Below are positions 27,901 through 37,304 of a stretch of 64,000 nucleotides of DNA, piece after piece. Positions within the stretch are counted from its first letter, which is position 1. The number at the start of each line of letters is the position of its first letter. The position numbers and the translations under genes are program-made. The notes under the pieces are model-generated. The model saw only the letters and a program-made list of their open reading frames with translations. It made no database searches and was not told where the DNA came from. This DNA is from Rhodoferax koreense (GTDB lineage Bacteria; Pseudomonadota; Gammaproteobacteria; Burkholderiales; Burkholderiaceae_C), in NCBI RefSeq assembly GCF_001955695.1, contig NZ_CP019236.1, positions 5,642,001 through 5,706,000 on the forward strand. Reading direction: 5' to 3'.

Positions 27901-29115
27901 ATCCACCTTTTCGACCAGCCCCTTGGGCGCATAGGTGGCCAGGGCCTGGTGGGTGGCCGCGGCCAGCGGTAGCCGGTTGCCGATCTGCGCCAGCGTGGCG
28001 AGGTCGAGCCGGTCGGCACGGAACTGGCCCTGGCCCGGCACGCGGCCTTCGCCTTCGAGCACGCTCAGGAACACGTTGCCGCCGGGCCAGCGCAGGCCAT
28101 CGGCGGTGGTGAAGGCCAGGCCCTCGGTCGAGAACTCGAAGCCATTGGCCATCCGCCGCCCGCCTACACGGCCCTGCAGCGAGGCCAGCGCCAGCGGCTG
28201 CAGGTCGGGCGCGAGGGTCACGCGTGCGTCGGCCAGCGCCACATCGGCGGTGGCGGCCAGCAGCTGGCCCGAGCCGACATCGGCCCAGACGCGCAGCGCG
28301 CCCACGCCCTGCACGTCCTGCCCGAGGTCGGCGCCGAGATCGAGGTACTGGCGCAGTTGCGACACATCCACGCGCGGGAAGTTGGCGTAGGCGGGGCCGT
28401 CCCAGTCCTGCCAGCGGCCATGGTGCGTGGTCAACAGCGGCTGACGCAGCTGGCCGACGATGCTGAAGCGCTCGCCCCAGCCCGCCGGCGGCGTCGCGTC
28501 GATGCGCATGGCGTGGCGCCGGCCGCGGTTGCGCAGCACCAGGTCCACGCCTTCGAGCGCCAGCGGCGGCGCGGCGCGGCGTTCGTCGGTCCAGCGCAAT
28601 GTGCCCTGGCGCACCACCACCTCGGTCTGCGCGAACAGCCAGTCGGCCGTGGCGCTGGTGTCGCCGGGACTGGTGTGGGTGACGTCCAGCCCGGCGATCA
28701 GGATCTTGCCGTCGGCACGCCGGCGGATGTCGAGCTCGGGCTGGTCGATGATGAGCTGCTCGAAACCGCGCTTCCACAGCGAGGCCGGCGACAGCGCCGC
28801 CAGCACGCGCGGAAGCAGGAGCGCGGTGCGGCCATCCGCATCGAGCAGGGACACGTCGCGCAGTTCGAACGATGGAATCAGGCCGGTGGACTGTGCCGAG
28901 ATCGCGCCGATCCGAACGGGTACCCCTAGGGCCTGGCTGACCTTGGCTTCGAGCTGCGGGCGAAATTCGCCGATTCGCGGCACAATCCAGCCGTGCAACG
29001 CGCCCCAGGCGAGCCCGAAGAGCAGCCAGGCCGCGACCGTCAGGCCCAGACACCAGGGGGCCGCACGGGCAGCCAATTGCAGCAGGCGCGAGGGAGAAGG
29101 CTTTGATTCGGTCAT
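24931..29115 (-). CDS. yhdP: YhdP family AsmA-like envelope protein
   Basis: A 1394-residue TIGR02099/YhdP protein of the AsmA-like family, very large inner-membrane-anchored periplasmic proteins thought to bridge the envelope and move phospholipids to the outer membrane. One membrane helix lies near residues 17-40; the rest is predicted beta-rich repeating-groove structure, with a conserved C-terminal block (about 1240-1390). A CATAAT lies 28 bases upstream of the ATG and may be its -10. Its stop overlaps the TTG start of the nitrilase gene. Confidence 0.9.
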   Translation of the reverse strand: MTESKPSPSRLLQLAARAAPWCLGLTVAAWLLFGLAWGALHGWIVPRIGEFRPQLEAKVSQALGVPVRIGAISAQSTGLIPSFELRDVSLLDADGRTALLLPRVLAALSPASLWKRGFEQLIIDQPELDIRRRADGKILIAGLDVTHTSPGDTSATADWLFAQTEVVVRQGTLRWTDERRAAPPLALEGVDLVLRNRGRRHAMRIDATPPAGWGERFSIVGQLRQPLLTTHHGRWQDWDGPAYANFPRVDVSQLRQYLDLGADLGQDVQGVGALRVWADVGSGQLLAATADVALADARVTLAPDLQPLALASLQGRVGGRRMANGFEFSTEGLAFTTADGLRWPGGNVFLSVLEGEGRVPGQGQFRADRLDLATLAQIGNRLPLAAATHQALATYAPKGLVEKVDANWQGRMEAPSTYRAKGRVSQLEIAPGAAPVRTWPVPPTGRPGLRGATVDFDLTQSGGRATLAIEQGALSFPGIFEEPEVPLTSLSTDVSWQSDGDKLSVKVSGLKFANADAEGTAQATWRTSDPARSTSRSRFPGVLDLSGNLSRADGTRVHRYLPLELGPEVRHYVRDGVVAGTANSVKFKVKGDLWDFPFSDAHPGDFNIAASVQNATYAFIPRSIQPADALPWPPLTQLDGELIFDRQAMRIRNAAGKLGGVAGMPALPVSRAEAEIPNLAHSVVNVNADARGPLTDMLAIVRGSPIDALTGRALSQASATGPADLKLKLSLPIATIDKSKVQGSVTLAGNDLQLAPDTPLLGRAKGVVGFSETGFSVAGGQARVLGGDLKFEGGAQPPASPGAEPGLLFRGQGVVTAEGLRQARELEGLAQVAANTSGSTAYNAVLSFRRGVPELTLTSSLQGLALNLPAPLNKSADSSLPLRFERSLTAASASASAANAKVPMQDQLALDIGRVVSVAYTRDISAAVPRVLRGTIRVGAPITDAAPAPADGVSAQVNLDVLNVDAWESLLGSSPAASPTPAGAPPKASGPSAMQAYLPSTIMLRANEFATDGRTLHKLSARATREDQSWKADIDATELNGYAEYHPPGAGGGNAGAGKVFARLTRLTIEPSATTAVDTLLDAPPESVPALDIVVDDFELKGHNLGRVEMEAVNRGGNLAQRDGAAAREWRLNRLSVSNPQASFSASGNWAALNAQAGGSRRTVMNFKLDIVDAGGLLGRFGMKDVFRRGKGHMEGQIAWVGSPLSLDYPTLGGQLNVNVESGQFLKADPGITKLLGVLSLQALPRRLTLDFRDVFSEGFAFDFIRGDVHIEQGIATTNNLQMKGVNAAVLMDGRADIAHETQDLKVVVIPEINAGTASLVATVINPAIGLGTFLAQMFLRKPLMEAATQEFHVDGAWADPKITKVARRSLLSPGGATEDKTEALGPAKNGVPR

Positions 29116-29268
29116 TGGACAAATGGATGCAACAGGAATTATGACCTTCGGTCCCTTTCCCTTCGTGGACGCAGGAGAGCCGGACGGTTCAACTTACGAC
29201 CATCGGCTGCGGCCGGGGGTTCAACGCGACGCGGTGACGATTTGTTAAGCCTGCCCCGGACCGACGCC

Positions 29269-31971
29269 ATGGCCCTCTCTTCCTATTCGCGTTTCGTGCA
29301 GCGGCTGCGCCGGCGGTATGCCAAGGAGCTGCCGCTGCTGCCGCCCGGCGCACCGGTGCGGGCCACGATGACGGCCACGCTCGAAGGGCTGCTGGCCTCC
29401 GGCCTCGAGGTCGGCGCCGCGCTGCGCACGCTGCGCCAGCTGGTGATGGAGCGCCTGGTCACGCTCGACTGCGACGAACAGGCGCCTTTGGCCGTGGTGA
29501 CGCGTGCCGTCACGGAACTGGCCGAACTCGCGCTGGAGACCGCCGGCGCCGAGGCGCGGCGCGAACTCGACGAGCGCCATGGCGCCCCGATGGGCACCGA
29601 CGGCCAGCGCGCCGAGATGTGGGTGGTCGGCATGGGCAAGCTCGGCGGGCGCGAGCTCAATGTGTCGAGCGACATCGACCTGGTCTACATCTACGACCAC
29701 GACGGCGAGACCGAAGGCAAGGCCGATGGCCGCGGCCGCATCGCCAACCAGGAGTATTTCGCCAAGGCCGTGAAGCTGATCTACGCGCTGGTGGGCGACA
29801 CCACGGAACACGGCTTCGTGTTCCGCGTGGACCTGATGCTGCGGCCCAATGGCAGCTCCGGCCCACCGGCGGTGTCGCTGGCCGCGCTGGAGGAATACCT
29901 GCAGGTGCAGGGCCGCGAGTGGGAGCGTTTCGCCTGGCTCAAGAGCCGGGTGGTGGCGCCGCGCAGTTGCATCGTCAACGGCACGGCCCACGAGATGCGC
30001 AGCGTGGTGCTGCCCTTCGTGTTCCGCCGTTACCTCGACTACAACGTGTTCGACTCGCTGCGCAGCCTGCACCGACAGATCCGCGAACACGCGGCCAAGC
30101 GCAGCGCCGGCCATCCGGAACGCGCCAACGACGTGAAGCTCTCGCGCGGCGGCATCCGCGAGATCGAATTTACCGTGCAGCTGCTGCAGGTGGTGCGCGG
30201 CGGCCAGTTCCCCGAGCTGCGCACGCGTTCCACGCTCGACGCCCTGCAGCGCCTGGCGCGCGCCGGCCTGATGCCGCAGGCCACGGCCGACGCGCTGGCC
30301 CGCGCCTATGAATTCCTGCGCAAGGTCGAACACCGCATCCAGTACCTGGACGACCAGCAGACCCACGTCCTGCCCACCAACGACGAGGACCTGGCCTGGA
30401 TCGCGCACAGCATGGGTTATGCGAGTTGCTGCCCGTTCCTCGGCGAACTCGACAGCCATCGCGAACTGGTGGCGCAGGAATTCGACAAGCTGCTCGGCGG
30501 CCCGGCCGAAGGCAAGACCTGCAAGACCGGCGGCTGCGGCGGCCCCAAGGGCGAGCGTGCCGCGCCGATCGGCATCGACACGCTGAAGGAGCAGCTCAAG
30601 GGCGCGTTTGGGGAACGTATCGGGCAGTGGTGCGAACACCCGCGCGTGCTCGCGCTGCGCGACGAATCGCGCGCCCGCCTGGTGCGGCTGGTGCAACGCA
30701 CGGCCGCCTGGCTGAAGGACGGCAAATGCAGCGAGGAAGCCGCGATCCGCCTGGCCGACTGGATCGAGCCGCTGTTGCGCCGCGAAAGTTACCTGGCGCT
30801 GCTGCTCGAGCGGCCCACCGTGCACGAACGCCTGCTGCGCCTGCTCGGCGCGGCAAAGTGGCCGGCGCGCTACCTGCTGCAACACCCGGGCGTGATCGAC
30901 GAACTGGCCAGCGACGCGATGCTCAGCGAGCGCTTCGTGCCGGGCGAGTTCGAGGAAGAACTGGTGCAGCGCCGCGCCTCGCTGAAGACCACCGGCGAGG
31001 ACGACGAGGAGGCCCTGCTGAACCTGCTGCGCCGCGCCCACCATGCGGAGTTGTTTCGCACGCTGGCGCGCGACGTGGAGGGCCGCATCACCGTGGAGCA
31101 GGTGGCCGACGACCTGAGCGCGCTGGCCGAAGTGATCCTGCGCGTGACGGCGCGCTGGGGCTGGGAACACGTGCGCAACCGGCACGCTGAGTCGCCGCAG
31201 TTCGCCATCATCGGCTACGGCAAGCTCGGCGGCAAGGAACTGGGCTACGGCAGCGACCTCGACATCGTCTTCGTCTACGAGGATGCCGACGAACGCGCGC
31301 CCGAGGTCTACGCCGCCTTCGTGCGTCGCATGATCAACTGGCTCACGGTGAAGACCGGAGAAGGCGATCTGTTCGAGATCGACACCGCGCTCAGGCCGAA
31401 CGGCAATTCGGGCCTGTTGGTCACCACCTTCGACGCCTACGCCAATTACCAGCAGCAGCGCGGCAGCAACACGGCCTGGACCTGGGAACACCAGGCGATG
31501 ACCCGTGCCCGTTTCATTCTCGGCCTGGACAAGCTGCGCCCCCGCTTCGACGCCGTGCGCCAGGCGGTGATCACCGCGCCACGCGACGAGGCCGCGCTGC
31601 GCGGCGAGATCGTCGCCATGCGCGACAAGGTGCGTGCGGCGCGACCGGTCAAGGCCCACGCCTTCGACGTGAAACACAGCCCCGGCGGCATGGTCGATGC
31701 CGAATTCGCCGTGCAATACCTGGTGCTGGCCCATTCGCGGCGTTACCCGGAATTGCAGGACAACGTCGGCAACATCGCGCTGCTGCAGCGTGCCGAAGCC
31801 TGCGGCCTGCTGCCCGCAGGTGTGGGCGAAGCCGCGGCCAGCGCCTATCGGGAACTGCGCCGGGTGCAGCACAAGGCGCGGCTCAACGAGGCGCCGACGC
31901 AAGTCGAGCTGCCCGCGCTGCAGGCGGAGCGAGAGGCGGTGCTGGCCCTCTGGAACGCGGTGTTCGGCTGA
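29269..31971 (+). CDS. glnE: Bifunctional glutamine synthetase adenylyltransferase/deadenylase
   Basis: A 900-residue GlnE, which adds AMP to glutamine synthetase when nitrogen is plentiful and removes it when nitrogen is short, under PII control. Two nucleotidyltransferase domains are clear: GKLGGRELNVSSDIDLVYIY (N-terminal) and GKLGGKELGYGSDLDIVFVY (C-terminal), each with the paired Asp. An insertion near residue 416 has two Cys in TCKTGGCGGPKG, not typical of the family. ATG 29269 is preferred over TTG 29242. The upstream gap to divergent yhdP is 153 bases. Confidence 0.95.
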   Translation: MALSSYSRFVQRLRRRYAKELPLLPPGAPVRATMTATLEGLLASGLEVGAALRTLRQLVMERLVTLDCDEQAPLAVVTRAVTELAELALETAGAEARRELDERHGAPMGTDGQRAEMWVVGMGKLGGRELNVSSDIDLVYIYDHDGETEGKADGRGRIANQEYFAKAVKLIYALVGDTTEHGFVFRVDLMLRPNGSSGPPAVSLAALEEYLQVQGREWERFAWLKSRVVAPRSCIVNGTAHEMRSVVLPFVFRRYLDYNVFDSLRSLHRQIREHAAKRSAGHPERANDVKLSRGGIREIEFTVQLLQVVRGGQFPELRTRSTLDALQRLARAGLMPQATADALARAYEFLRKVEHRIQYLDDQQTHVLPTNDEDLAWIAHSMGYASCCPFLGELDSHRELVAQEFDKLLGGPAEGKTCKTGGCGGPKGERAAPIGIDTLKEQLKGAFGERIGQWCEHPRVLALRDESRARLVRLVQRTAAWLKDGKCSEEAAIRLADWIEPLLRRESYLALLLERPTVHERLLRLLGAAKWPARYLLQHPGVIDELASDAMLSERFVPGEFEEELVQRRASLKTTGEDDEEALLNLLRRAHHAELFRTLARDVEGRITVEQVADDLSALAEVILRVTARWGWEHVRNRHAESPQFAIIGYGKLGGKELGYGSDLDIVFVYEDADERAPEVYAAFVRRMINWLTVKTGEGDLFEIDTALRPNGNSGLLVTTFDAYANYQQQRGSNTAWTWEHQAMTRARFILGLDKLRPRFDAVRQAVITAPRDEAALRGEIVAMRDKVRAARPVKAHAFDVKHSPGGMVDAEFAVQYLVLAHSRRYPELQDNVGNIALLQRAEACGLLPAGVGEAAASAYRELRRVQHKARLNEAPTQVELPALQAEREAVLALWNAVFG

Positions 31972-31990
31972 TTCCCGGGCCGCGCGCCGC

Positions 31991-31996
31991 GATAAT
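31991..31996 (+). promoter_or_regulatory. Putative -10 box of pgpA
   Basis: GATAAT ends six bases before the ATG of pgpA; no Shine-Dalgarno lies between. This placement implies a leaderless or near-leaderless transcript. No convincing -35 was found. Confidence 0.4.
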
Positions 31997-32002
31997 CCGC
32001 GC

Positions 32003-32539
32003 ATGCTCCCGTCCACATCCGCGCCGCCTCCAGATGCCGCGCCATCGCGCAGACCTTCGGTGCGCTTCATGCTGTCGCATCCCGCGCATTTCATCGCCCT
32101 CGGTTTCGGCTCGGGTCTGAGCCCGGTGGCACCGGGCACGGCCGGTACGCTCTGGGCCTGGCTGGCCTACCTGGTACTGCAGTCCTACCTGAGCAGCATG
32201 CAGATGGGCTGGCTCATCGCGGCGTCGCTGGTGGTCGGCTGGTGGGCGTGCACGGTGTGTGCGCAGCACCTGCGCGTGGCCGACCCGGGCGCCATCGTCT
32301 GGGACGAGGTGGTGGCGTTCTGGATCATCCTCTGGCTGGTGATGCCGGCCGGCCTGGTCGGCCAGGTGGCGGCTTTCGCCTTGTTCCGCTTCTTCGACGC
32401 GGTGAAACCCGGGCCGGTGGCCTGGGCCGACGAGGCCTTCAAGGGCTTCGACGCGCGCGGCGGCTTCGGCATCATGTTCGACGACCTGGTGGCGGCCTTC
32501 TGCACGCTGCTGGTGATTGCACTCTGGAGGTTCTGGTGA
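32003..32539 (+). CDS. pgpA: Phosphatidylglycerophosphatase A
   Basis: A 178-residue PgpA, the inner-membrane phosphatase that makes phosphatidylglycerol from phosphatidylglycerol phosphate. Conserved blocks are LGFGSGLSPVAPGTAGTLWA, VWDEVVAFW, FRFFDAVKPGP and GIMFDDLVAA, between about four membrane helices. The start at ATG 32003 gives a 22-residue hydrophilic lead before the core. The TGA overlaps the GTG start of the next gene, so the two are coupled. Confidence 0.93.
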   Translation: MLPSTSAPPPDAAPSRRPSVRFMLSHPAHFIALGFGSGLSPVAPGTAGTLWAWLAYLVLQSYLSSMQMGWLIAASLVVGWWACTVCAQHLRVADPGAIVWDEVVAFWIILWLVMPAGLVGQVAAFALFRFFDAVKPGPVAWADEAFKGFDARGGFGIMFDDLVAAFCTLLVIALWRFW

Positions 32540-33030
32540 GTTCCAACCATGAAGATGAAGTGGTGCCGCTGGCCGATCTGCTGCTGCAAAAAGGCTGGTT
32601 CATGGCCGCGGCCGAGAGCTGCACCGGCGGCCTGATCGCCGGCGCCTGCACCGACCTGGCGGGCTCGAGCGGTTGGTTCGAACGCGGCTTCGTCACCTAC
32701 TCCAACGAAGCCAAGAGCGAAATGCTCGGCGTCGACCCGGCGCTCATCGCCACCCACGGCGCGGTCAGCGAACCCGTGGCCCGGGCCATGGCGGCCGGCG
32801 CGCTGCGGCATTCGAATGCGCAGGTCTCGGTGGCGGTGACCGGTGTGGCCGGCCCGACCGGCGGCAGCGTGGAGAAACCGGTGGGTACGGTGTGGTTCGG
32901 CTGGTCGATCCGCGGCATCCTGACCAGCGAGAGGAAGTTGTTCGACGGCGATCGCGCCGCCATCCGCCAGGCGACGGTGCGGCATGCGTTGCGGCGGTTG
33001 CGCGATCTTGTGGCGGCCGCGCCGGATTGA
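32536..33030 (+). CDS. pncC: CinA C-terminal family, NMN amidohydrolase PncC
   Basis: A 164-residue CinA-C domain protein, which deamidates nicotinamide mononucleotide to recycle it for NAD. Conserved segments are AAAESCTGGLIAGACTDLAGSS, FVTYSNEAK and VAVTGVAGPTGG. The GTG start at 32536 overlaps the pgpA stop; it also follows GGAGGTTCTG, a good ribosome site. The N-terminal molybdopterin-like domain of full-length CinA is absent, as in many proteobacteria. Confidence 0.9.
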   Translation: MSSNHEDEVVPLADLLLQKGWFMAAAESCTGGLIAGACTDLAGSSGWFERGFVTYSNEAKSEMLGVDPALIATHGAVSEPVARAMAAGALRHSNAQVSVAVTGVAGPTGGSVEKPVGTVWFGWSIRGILTSERKLFDGDRAAIRQATVRHALRRLRDLVAAAPD

Positions 33031-33060
33031 AGGGACTGAAGGGGTTAAGGCGATCGACAG

Positions 33061-33144
33061 TGCTTCGACAGGCTCAGCACGAACGGCTTGTCTATCTCAA
33101 CGAGCAGGCTTGTTTTTCCCGTTCGCCCTGAGCTTGTCGAAGGG
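33061..33144. repeat. Inverted pair of a REP-like intergenic repeat
   Basis: The left arm (33061-33086, TGCTTCGACAGGCTCAGC then ACGAACGG) and the right arm (33118-33144, its near reverse complement) are separated by 31 bases. The pair can form a long hairpin between the convergent pncC and GST genes and may end transcription. The same motif occurs at 35998-36069. Confidence 0.75.
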
Positions 33145-33168
33145 TCTGGTTCGATTCGACGCAGGCCG

Positions 33169-33783
33169 TTATGCAGGCCGTGTATCGATGAAACTCTGGC
33201 GCAGCATCAATTTGTCCTGCAGCTTGGCCAGATTCGGATGCGCCGTACGCCAGGCGATTTCCGGAAAACGGAACTCCAGCCAGCCCAGCGCGCAACCCAC
33301 GGCAATGTCGGACAGGCTCAGGTGGATGCCGCTGCAATAGGGCTTGTCGGCCAGGCCGCGGCTCATGGCCTTGAGGCTGGCGTCGATCTTGACCATCTGC
33401 CGGTCGATCCACTTCTGGCTGCGTTCCGCATCCGTGCGCTCGCTCCAGACCCGCTCCATCCGCGCGGCCACGCCGGCATCGGCCAGGCCGTCAGCCAGCG
33501 CCTCCCAGGTCTTGACCTCGACCCGTTCACGGCTCAGCGCGGGAATCAGCTTGCCCACCGGGGACAGCGTGTCCAGGTATTCCACGATCACGCGCGAGTC
33601 GAAGATCGCCTCGCCACCTTCCATGACCAGGCAAGGCACCTTGCCCAGCGGGTTCGATTCGCGGATGACGGTGTCCGGCGACCAGGGATCTTCCAGGATG
33701 AACTGGTAATCGAGCTTTTTTTCGGCCATGACCACGCGCACTTTGCGCACGTAGGGACTGGTAAGAGATCCGATGAGTTTCAT
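33169..33783 (-). CDS. Glutathione S-transferase family protein
   Basis: A 204-residue GST. The thioredoxin-like N-domain starts MKLIGSLTSPYVRKVRVV (Ser8 or Ser/Pro-Tyr as the usual glutathione-activating site) and contains NPLGKVPCLV and the glutathione-binding IFDSRVIVEYLD. The all-helical C-domain fills residues 85-204. It resembles YibF-type stress GSTs. It is convergent with pncC, and the inverted repeats lie between the two stops. Confidence 0.88.
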   Translation of the reverse strand: MKLIGSLTSPYVRKVRVVMAEKKLDYQFILEDPWSPDTVIRESNPLGKVPCLVMEGGEAIFDSRVIVEYLDTLSPVGKLIPALSRERVEVKTWEALADGLADAGVAARMERVWSERTDAERSQKWIDRQMVKIDASLKAMSRGLADKPYCSGIHLSLSDIAVGCALGWLEFRFPEIAWRTAHPNLAKLQDKLMLRQSFIDTRPA

Positions 33784-33872
33784 GGGTGGTCGAGAACGGC
33801 GGGGACAGGCTGCCTTCGGGAAAGCCCCTGGGGTCCAGCCATTCTATCGATTCACCCCCCCTCGTCGGCTGA

Positions 33873-35303
<1,431 letters not shown>

Positions 35304-35312
35304 ACGACCGGC

Positions 35313-35873
35313 ATGGCGCTCAAGGCAACCATCTTCAAGGCGAACCTTTCGATCGCCGACATCGACCACAGCTACTACGCCGATCACGCGCTCACACTCG
35401 CCCGCCACCCGAGCGAGACCGACGAGCGCATGATGGTGCGGCTGGTGGCGCTGGCGCTGAACGCGCACCGGCTGCAGACCGTGCTGGGTGGCGACGGCGT
35501 GCTGGCCTTCGGCGCCGGCCTGTCGAACCCGGACGACCCGGACGTGAGCCTGCGCGACTTCACCGGCCAGACGCGGCTGTGGATCGAGGTCGGCCAGCCC
35601 GAGGACAAACCCATCGCCAAGGCCTGCAACAAGGCCGACCAGGTGCTGCTGTACGCCTTCGGCCATGCGGCCGAAGTGTGGTGGCGCGGCATCGAGAACA
35701 AACTCACGCGGCTCGACAAGCTGCAGGTCTGGCGCGTGCCCACCGACGCCGCCCAGGCCCTGGCCGCGCTCGCGCAACGCAGCATGCAGCTGCAGGCGAC
35801 GGTGCAGGAAAGCGCGCTGACGCTGAGCGACGACCAGCGCACGGTCGAGATCGAATGCGTCCGCTGGAAATAG
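35313..35873 (+). CDS. yaeQ: YaeQ family protein
   Basis: A 186-residue YaeQ protein (MALKATIFKANLSIADIDHSYY). YaeQ has a fold related to PD-(D/E)XK nucleases and its function is unsettled; it was once reported to suppress loss of RfaH. The family signature LTLARHPSETDERMMVRLVALAL and WIEVGQPEDKPIAKAC are present. It is probably cotranscribed with purB. Confidence 0.92.
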   Translation: MALKATIFKANLSIADIDHSYYADHALTLARHPSETDERMMVRLVALALNAHRLQTVLGGDGVLAFGAGLSNPDDPDVSLRDFTGQTRLWIEVGQPEDKPIAKACNKADQVLLYAFGHAAEVWWRGIENKLTRLDKLQVWRVPTDAAQALAALAQRSMQLQATVQESALTLSDDQRTVEIECVRWK

Positions 35874-35910
35874 CTTGGCTCACCCCCAGGTTGGCTCACT
35901 GCGTGTAGCC

Positions 35911-35970
35911 GCCCACCCCCTTGCAGGGGGCAACGCTGGCGGCCCGGCAAAGCCGGTTCCGCGGCGTTCT
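35911..35970. repeat. Structured intergenic element, double hairpin
   Basis: CCCCC-TTGCA-GGGGG (35916-35930) is followed by a nested stem AACGC (35932-35936) with GCGTT (35964-35968), whose core is CCGGC-AAA-GCCGG. From memory, this resembles an intergenic repeat frequent in Comamonadaceae; only one copy is seen here. It lies 37 bases after yaeQ and may act as a terminator or RNA-stability element. Confidence 0.5.
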
Positions 35971-35997
35971 GGAAGGGCGCCACGGCAGCCGTTTAAT

Positions 35998-36069
35998 CCC
36001 GTTCGTGCTGAGCTTGTCGAAGCACCTGGTTGAAGAAGTGAGCGGCTTCGACGGGCCCAGCCCGCACGG
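35998..36069. repeat. Second inverted pair of the REP-like repeat
   Basis: The arm at 35998-36025 (CCCGTTCGTGCTGAGCTTGT...) and a partly decayed reverse complement at 36045-36069 are spaced by 19 bases. The family and the paired head-to-head layout are those of 33061-33144. It sits between convergent genes. Confidence 0.7.
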
Positions 36070-36087
36070 TTGTCGACCGAACCCGCT

Positions 36088-36390
36088 TCAACCGGGCATC
36101 AAAGCCCCGCACCGCCAGCACTGCTCGAAGCCACCCTCCACCTTTTCGCCGCAGTGGCACCACCACAGGCGCTGGGGCAGATGCTGCAGGTCGTCGAGCA
36201 GGGCCCGTGCACGGTCTTCCTGCTCCTCGTGCCGCAGCCAGATCTCGGGCAGGCACTGATCCGGGGGCAGATGGCCGGCCGCGGCGCCGAGGTACTGGCG
36301 CTGCACCGAGGCGGCGATGCCGGCCTCCAGCAAGGTATCGACCCACAGCGTGGCCAGGGCGATGTTGGGCGCCTGGACCAGTCGCAGCAT
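36088..36390 (-). CDS. DUF2007-like protein with C-terminal zinc ribbon
   Basis: A 100-residue protein beginning MLRLVQAPNIALATLWVDTL, which resembles the DUF2007 putative signal-transducing family (PII-like fold). The end carries four Cys as WWCHCGEKVEGGFEQCWRCG, a probable zinc ribbon. It starts at ATG 36390; the TGA of the upstream gene shares one base with this ATG (TGATG), so the two are coupled. The role is unknown. Confidence 0.75.
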   Translation of the reverse strand: MLRLVQAPNIALATLWVDTLLEAGIAASVQRQYLGAAAGHLPPDQCLPEIWLRHEEQEDRARALLDDLQHLPQRLWWCHCGEKVEGGFEQCWRCGALMPG

Positions 36391-36851
36391 CAGGGTGCGA
36401 CCGGCGGTTTTTCGGCCGGCTCCGCTGCCACGGCGCCAGGCTGCGGCCCTTCGGCGGCGCGTTCGGCGTACCGGTTGAAGCGCCACGCATCGGCTTCGAG
36501 CGTGATGCGGCGCCAGGTGGCGCGTTTCTCGCCGGGCGTCATCGACGGCCAGTGCTGCACTTCGTCGAAGGTGCGGCCGCAGCCCTTGCACAGATCGTCG
36601 CCCTGGCTGGTGGAGCAGATGGCGATGCAGGGCGTGTCGGGCGTGCTTTCATACCAGCCCAGCCAGGCTGCGCGGGCGGCAGGCGGCATCGTGGCCTCGT
36701 CGGCTTCGTCCTGGCGGTAATAGACCATCAGTGCGTACACCTCGGCCAGCGCGCGCAATTCGGCGCACAGCGTCACGCCGTCGGGTGAGGGTTTCTTTTC
36801 GCGCCAGTGGTTGATGGCGGCTTCGATATCGGTGATGTGGATGCCGGCCAT
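36390..36851 (-). CDS. DUF3717-DUF1289 fusion protein
   Basis: A 153-residue protein. Residues 1-75 (MAGIHITDIEAAINHWREKK...) match DUF3717; residues about 78-125 match DUF1289, with CIAICSTSQGDDLCKGCGRT, whose four Cys probably bind metal or an Fe-S cluster, and the following TFDEVQHWPSMTPGEK. The C-terminal tail is Ala/Pro-rich. Both domains are uncharacterised. A TATCAT at 36892-36897 on the minus strand could be its -10. Confidence 0.82.
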   Translation of the reverse strand: MAGIHITDIEAAINHWREKKPSPDGVTLCAELRALAEVYALMVYYRQDEADEATMPPAARAAWLGWYESTPDTPCIAICSTSQGDDLCKGCGRTFDEVQHWPSMTPGEKRATWRRITLEADAWRFNRYAERAAEGPQPGAVAAEPAEKPPVAP

Positions 36852-37102
36852 GGATGCAGGATGAGAGGTGGGTCTTGCGAAGGGAGGGCGATGATAGCGC
36901 CCATGTTACGCGGTGCACTGCACCGCTAACCCCCAGACGTTGCGGGGGATTGGCCGGACGGCCACAGGCTCCGCATTTGCTATCGAAATCGGAGCAAACC
37001 CAGCACACTTGGATTGCGCCAGGGCACGAAAACGCTTCAAGCCCGATTCCAGGCTCCAGCGATGCTCGCGCCCGCATGGCGGGCATCGCGGGAAATCGTC
37101 CA
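36852..37102. other. Gene-free stretch with no recognised element
   Basis: About 250 bases between the divergent DUF3717 gene and the riboswitch promoter. Apart from the possible -10 of the DUF3717 gene and a short GC-rich inverted repeat (GCGGTGCACTGCACCGC near 36909), I see no gene, tRNA or repeat. The first 566 bases upstream of the terC gene are all non-coding when the riboswitch is included. Confidence 0.6.
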
Positions 37103-37132
37103 TTGCGCAAACCGGCGTGGCGATGCTCTAAT
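37103..37132 (+). promoter_or_regulatory. Promoter of the riboswitch-terC transcript
   Basis: TTGCGC (37103-37108), an 18-base spacer, and an extended -10 TGCTCTAAT (hexamer TCTAAT, 37127-37132). The predicted start near 37139 falls just before the riboswitch, which supports both calls. Confidence 0.6.
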
Positions 37133-37140
37133 CCGCGCTT

Positions 37141-37304
37141 CGAGGGGGAGTAGCTCCCGCTTGTTGCGGCAAAGATCGTCCCGCAGGACGGCGCAGCCGC
37201 AGCAGGCATCGGTCCGCCGTCAATACGAAGCTTTCAACGCACGGGGTGCGGCTTCCGGCTGATCGGGCACGTGTGCATCGCACCGTGTCGGGCAAGACCT
37301 TCGA
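37141..37304 (+). promoter_or_regulatory. yybP-ykoY (Mn2+) riboswitch
   Basis: The conserved core is plain to see: GGGGGAGTAGC at 37144-37154, GTCAATACG at 37219-37227, and GGCAAGACCTTCG at 37291-37303. UCGAGG (about 37140-37145) can pair with CCUUCGA as helix P1. In this class the two conserved internal loops bind Mn2+ and switch on Mn exporters and TerC-type proteins. The downstream gene is a TerC/YkoY protein, the classic partner. The 3' strand of P1 is shared with the terminator that follows, giving an obvious on/off choice. Confidence 0.85.

Noticed and set aside
29245..32139. A 964-codon minus-strand open frame opposite glnE
   Set aside because: glnE has all its catalytic motifs on the plus strand; the antisense protein has no recognisable domain.
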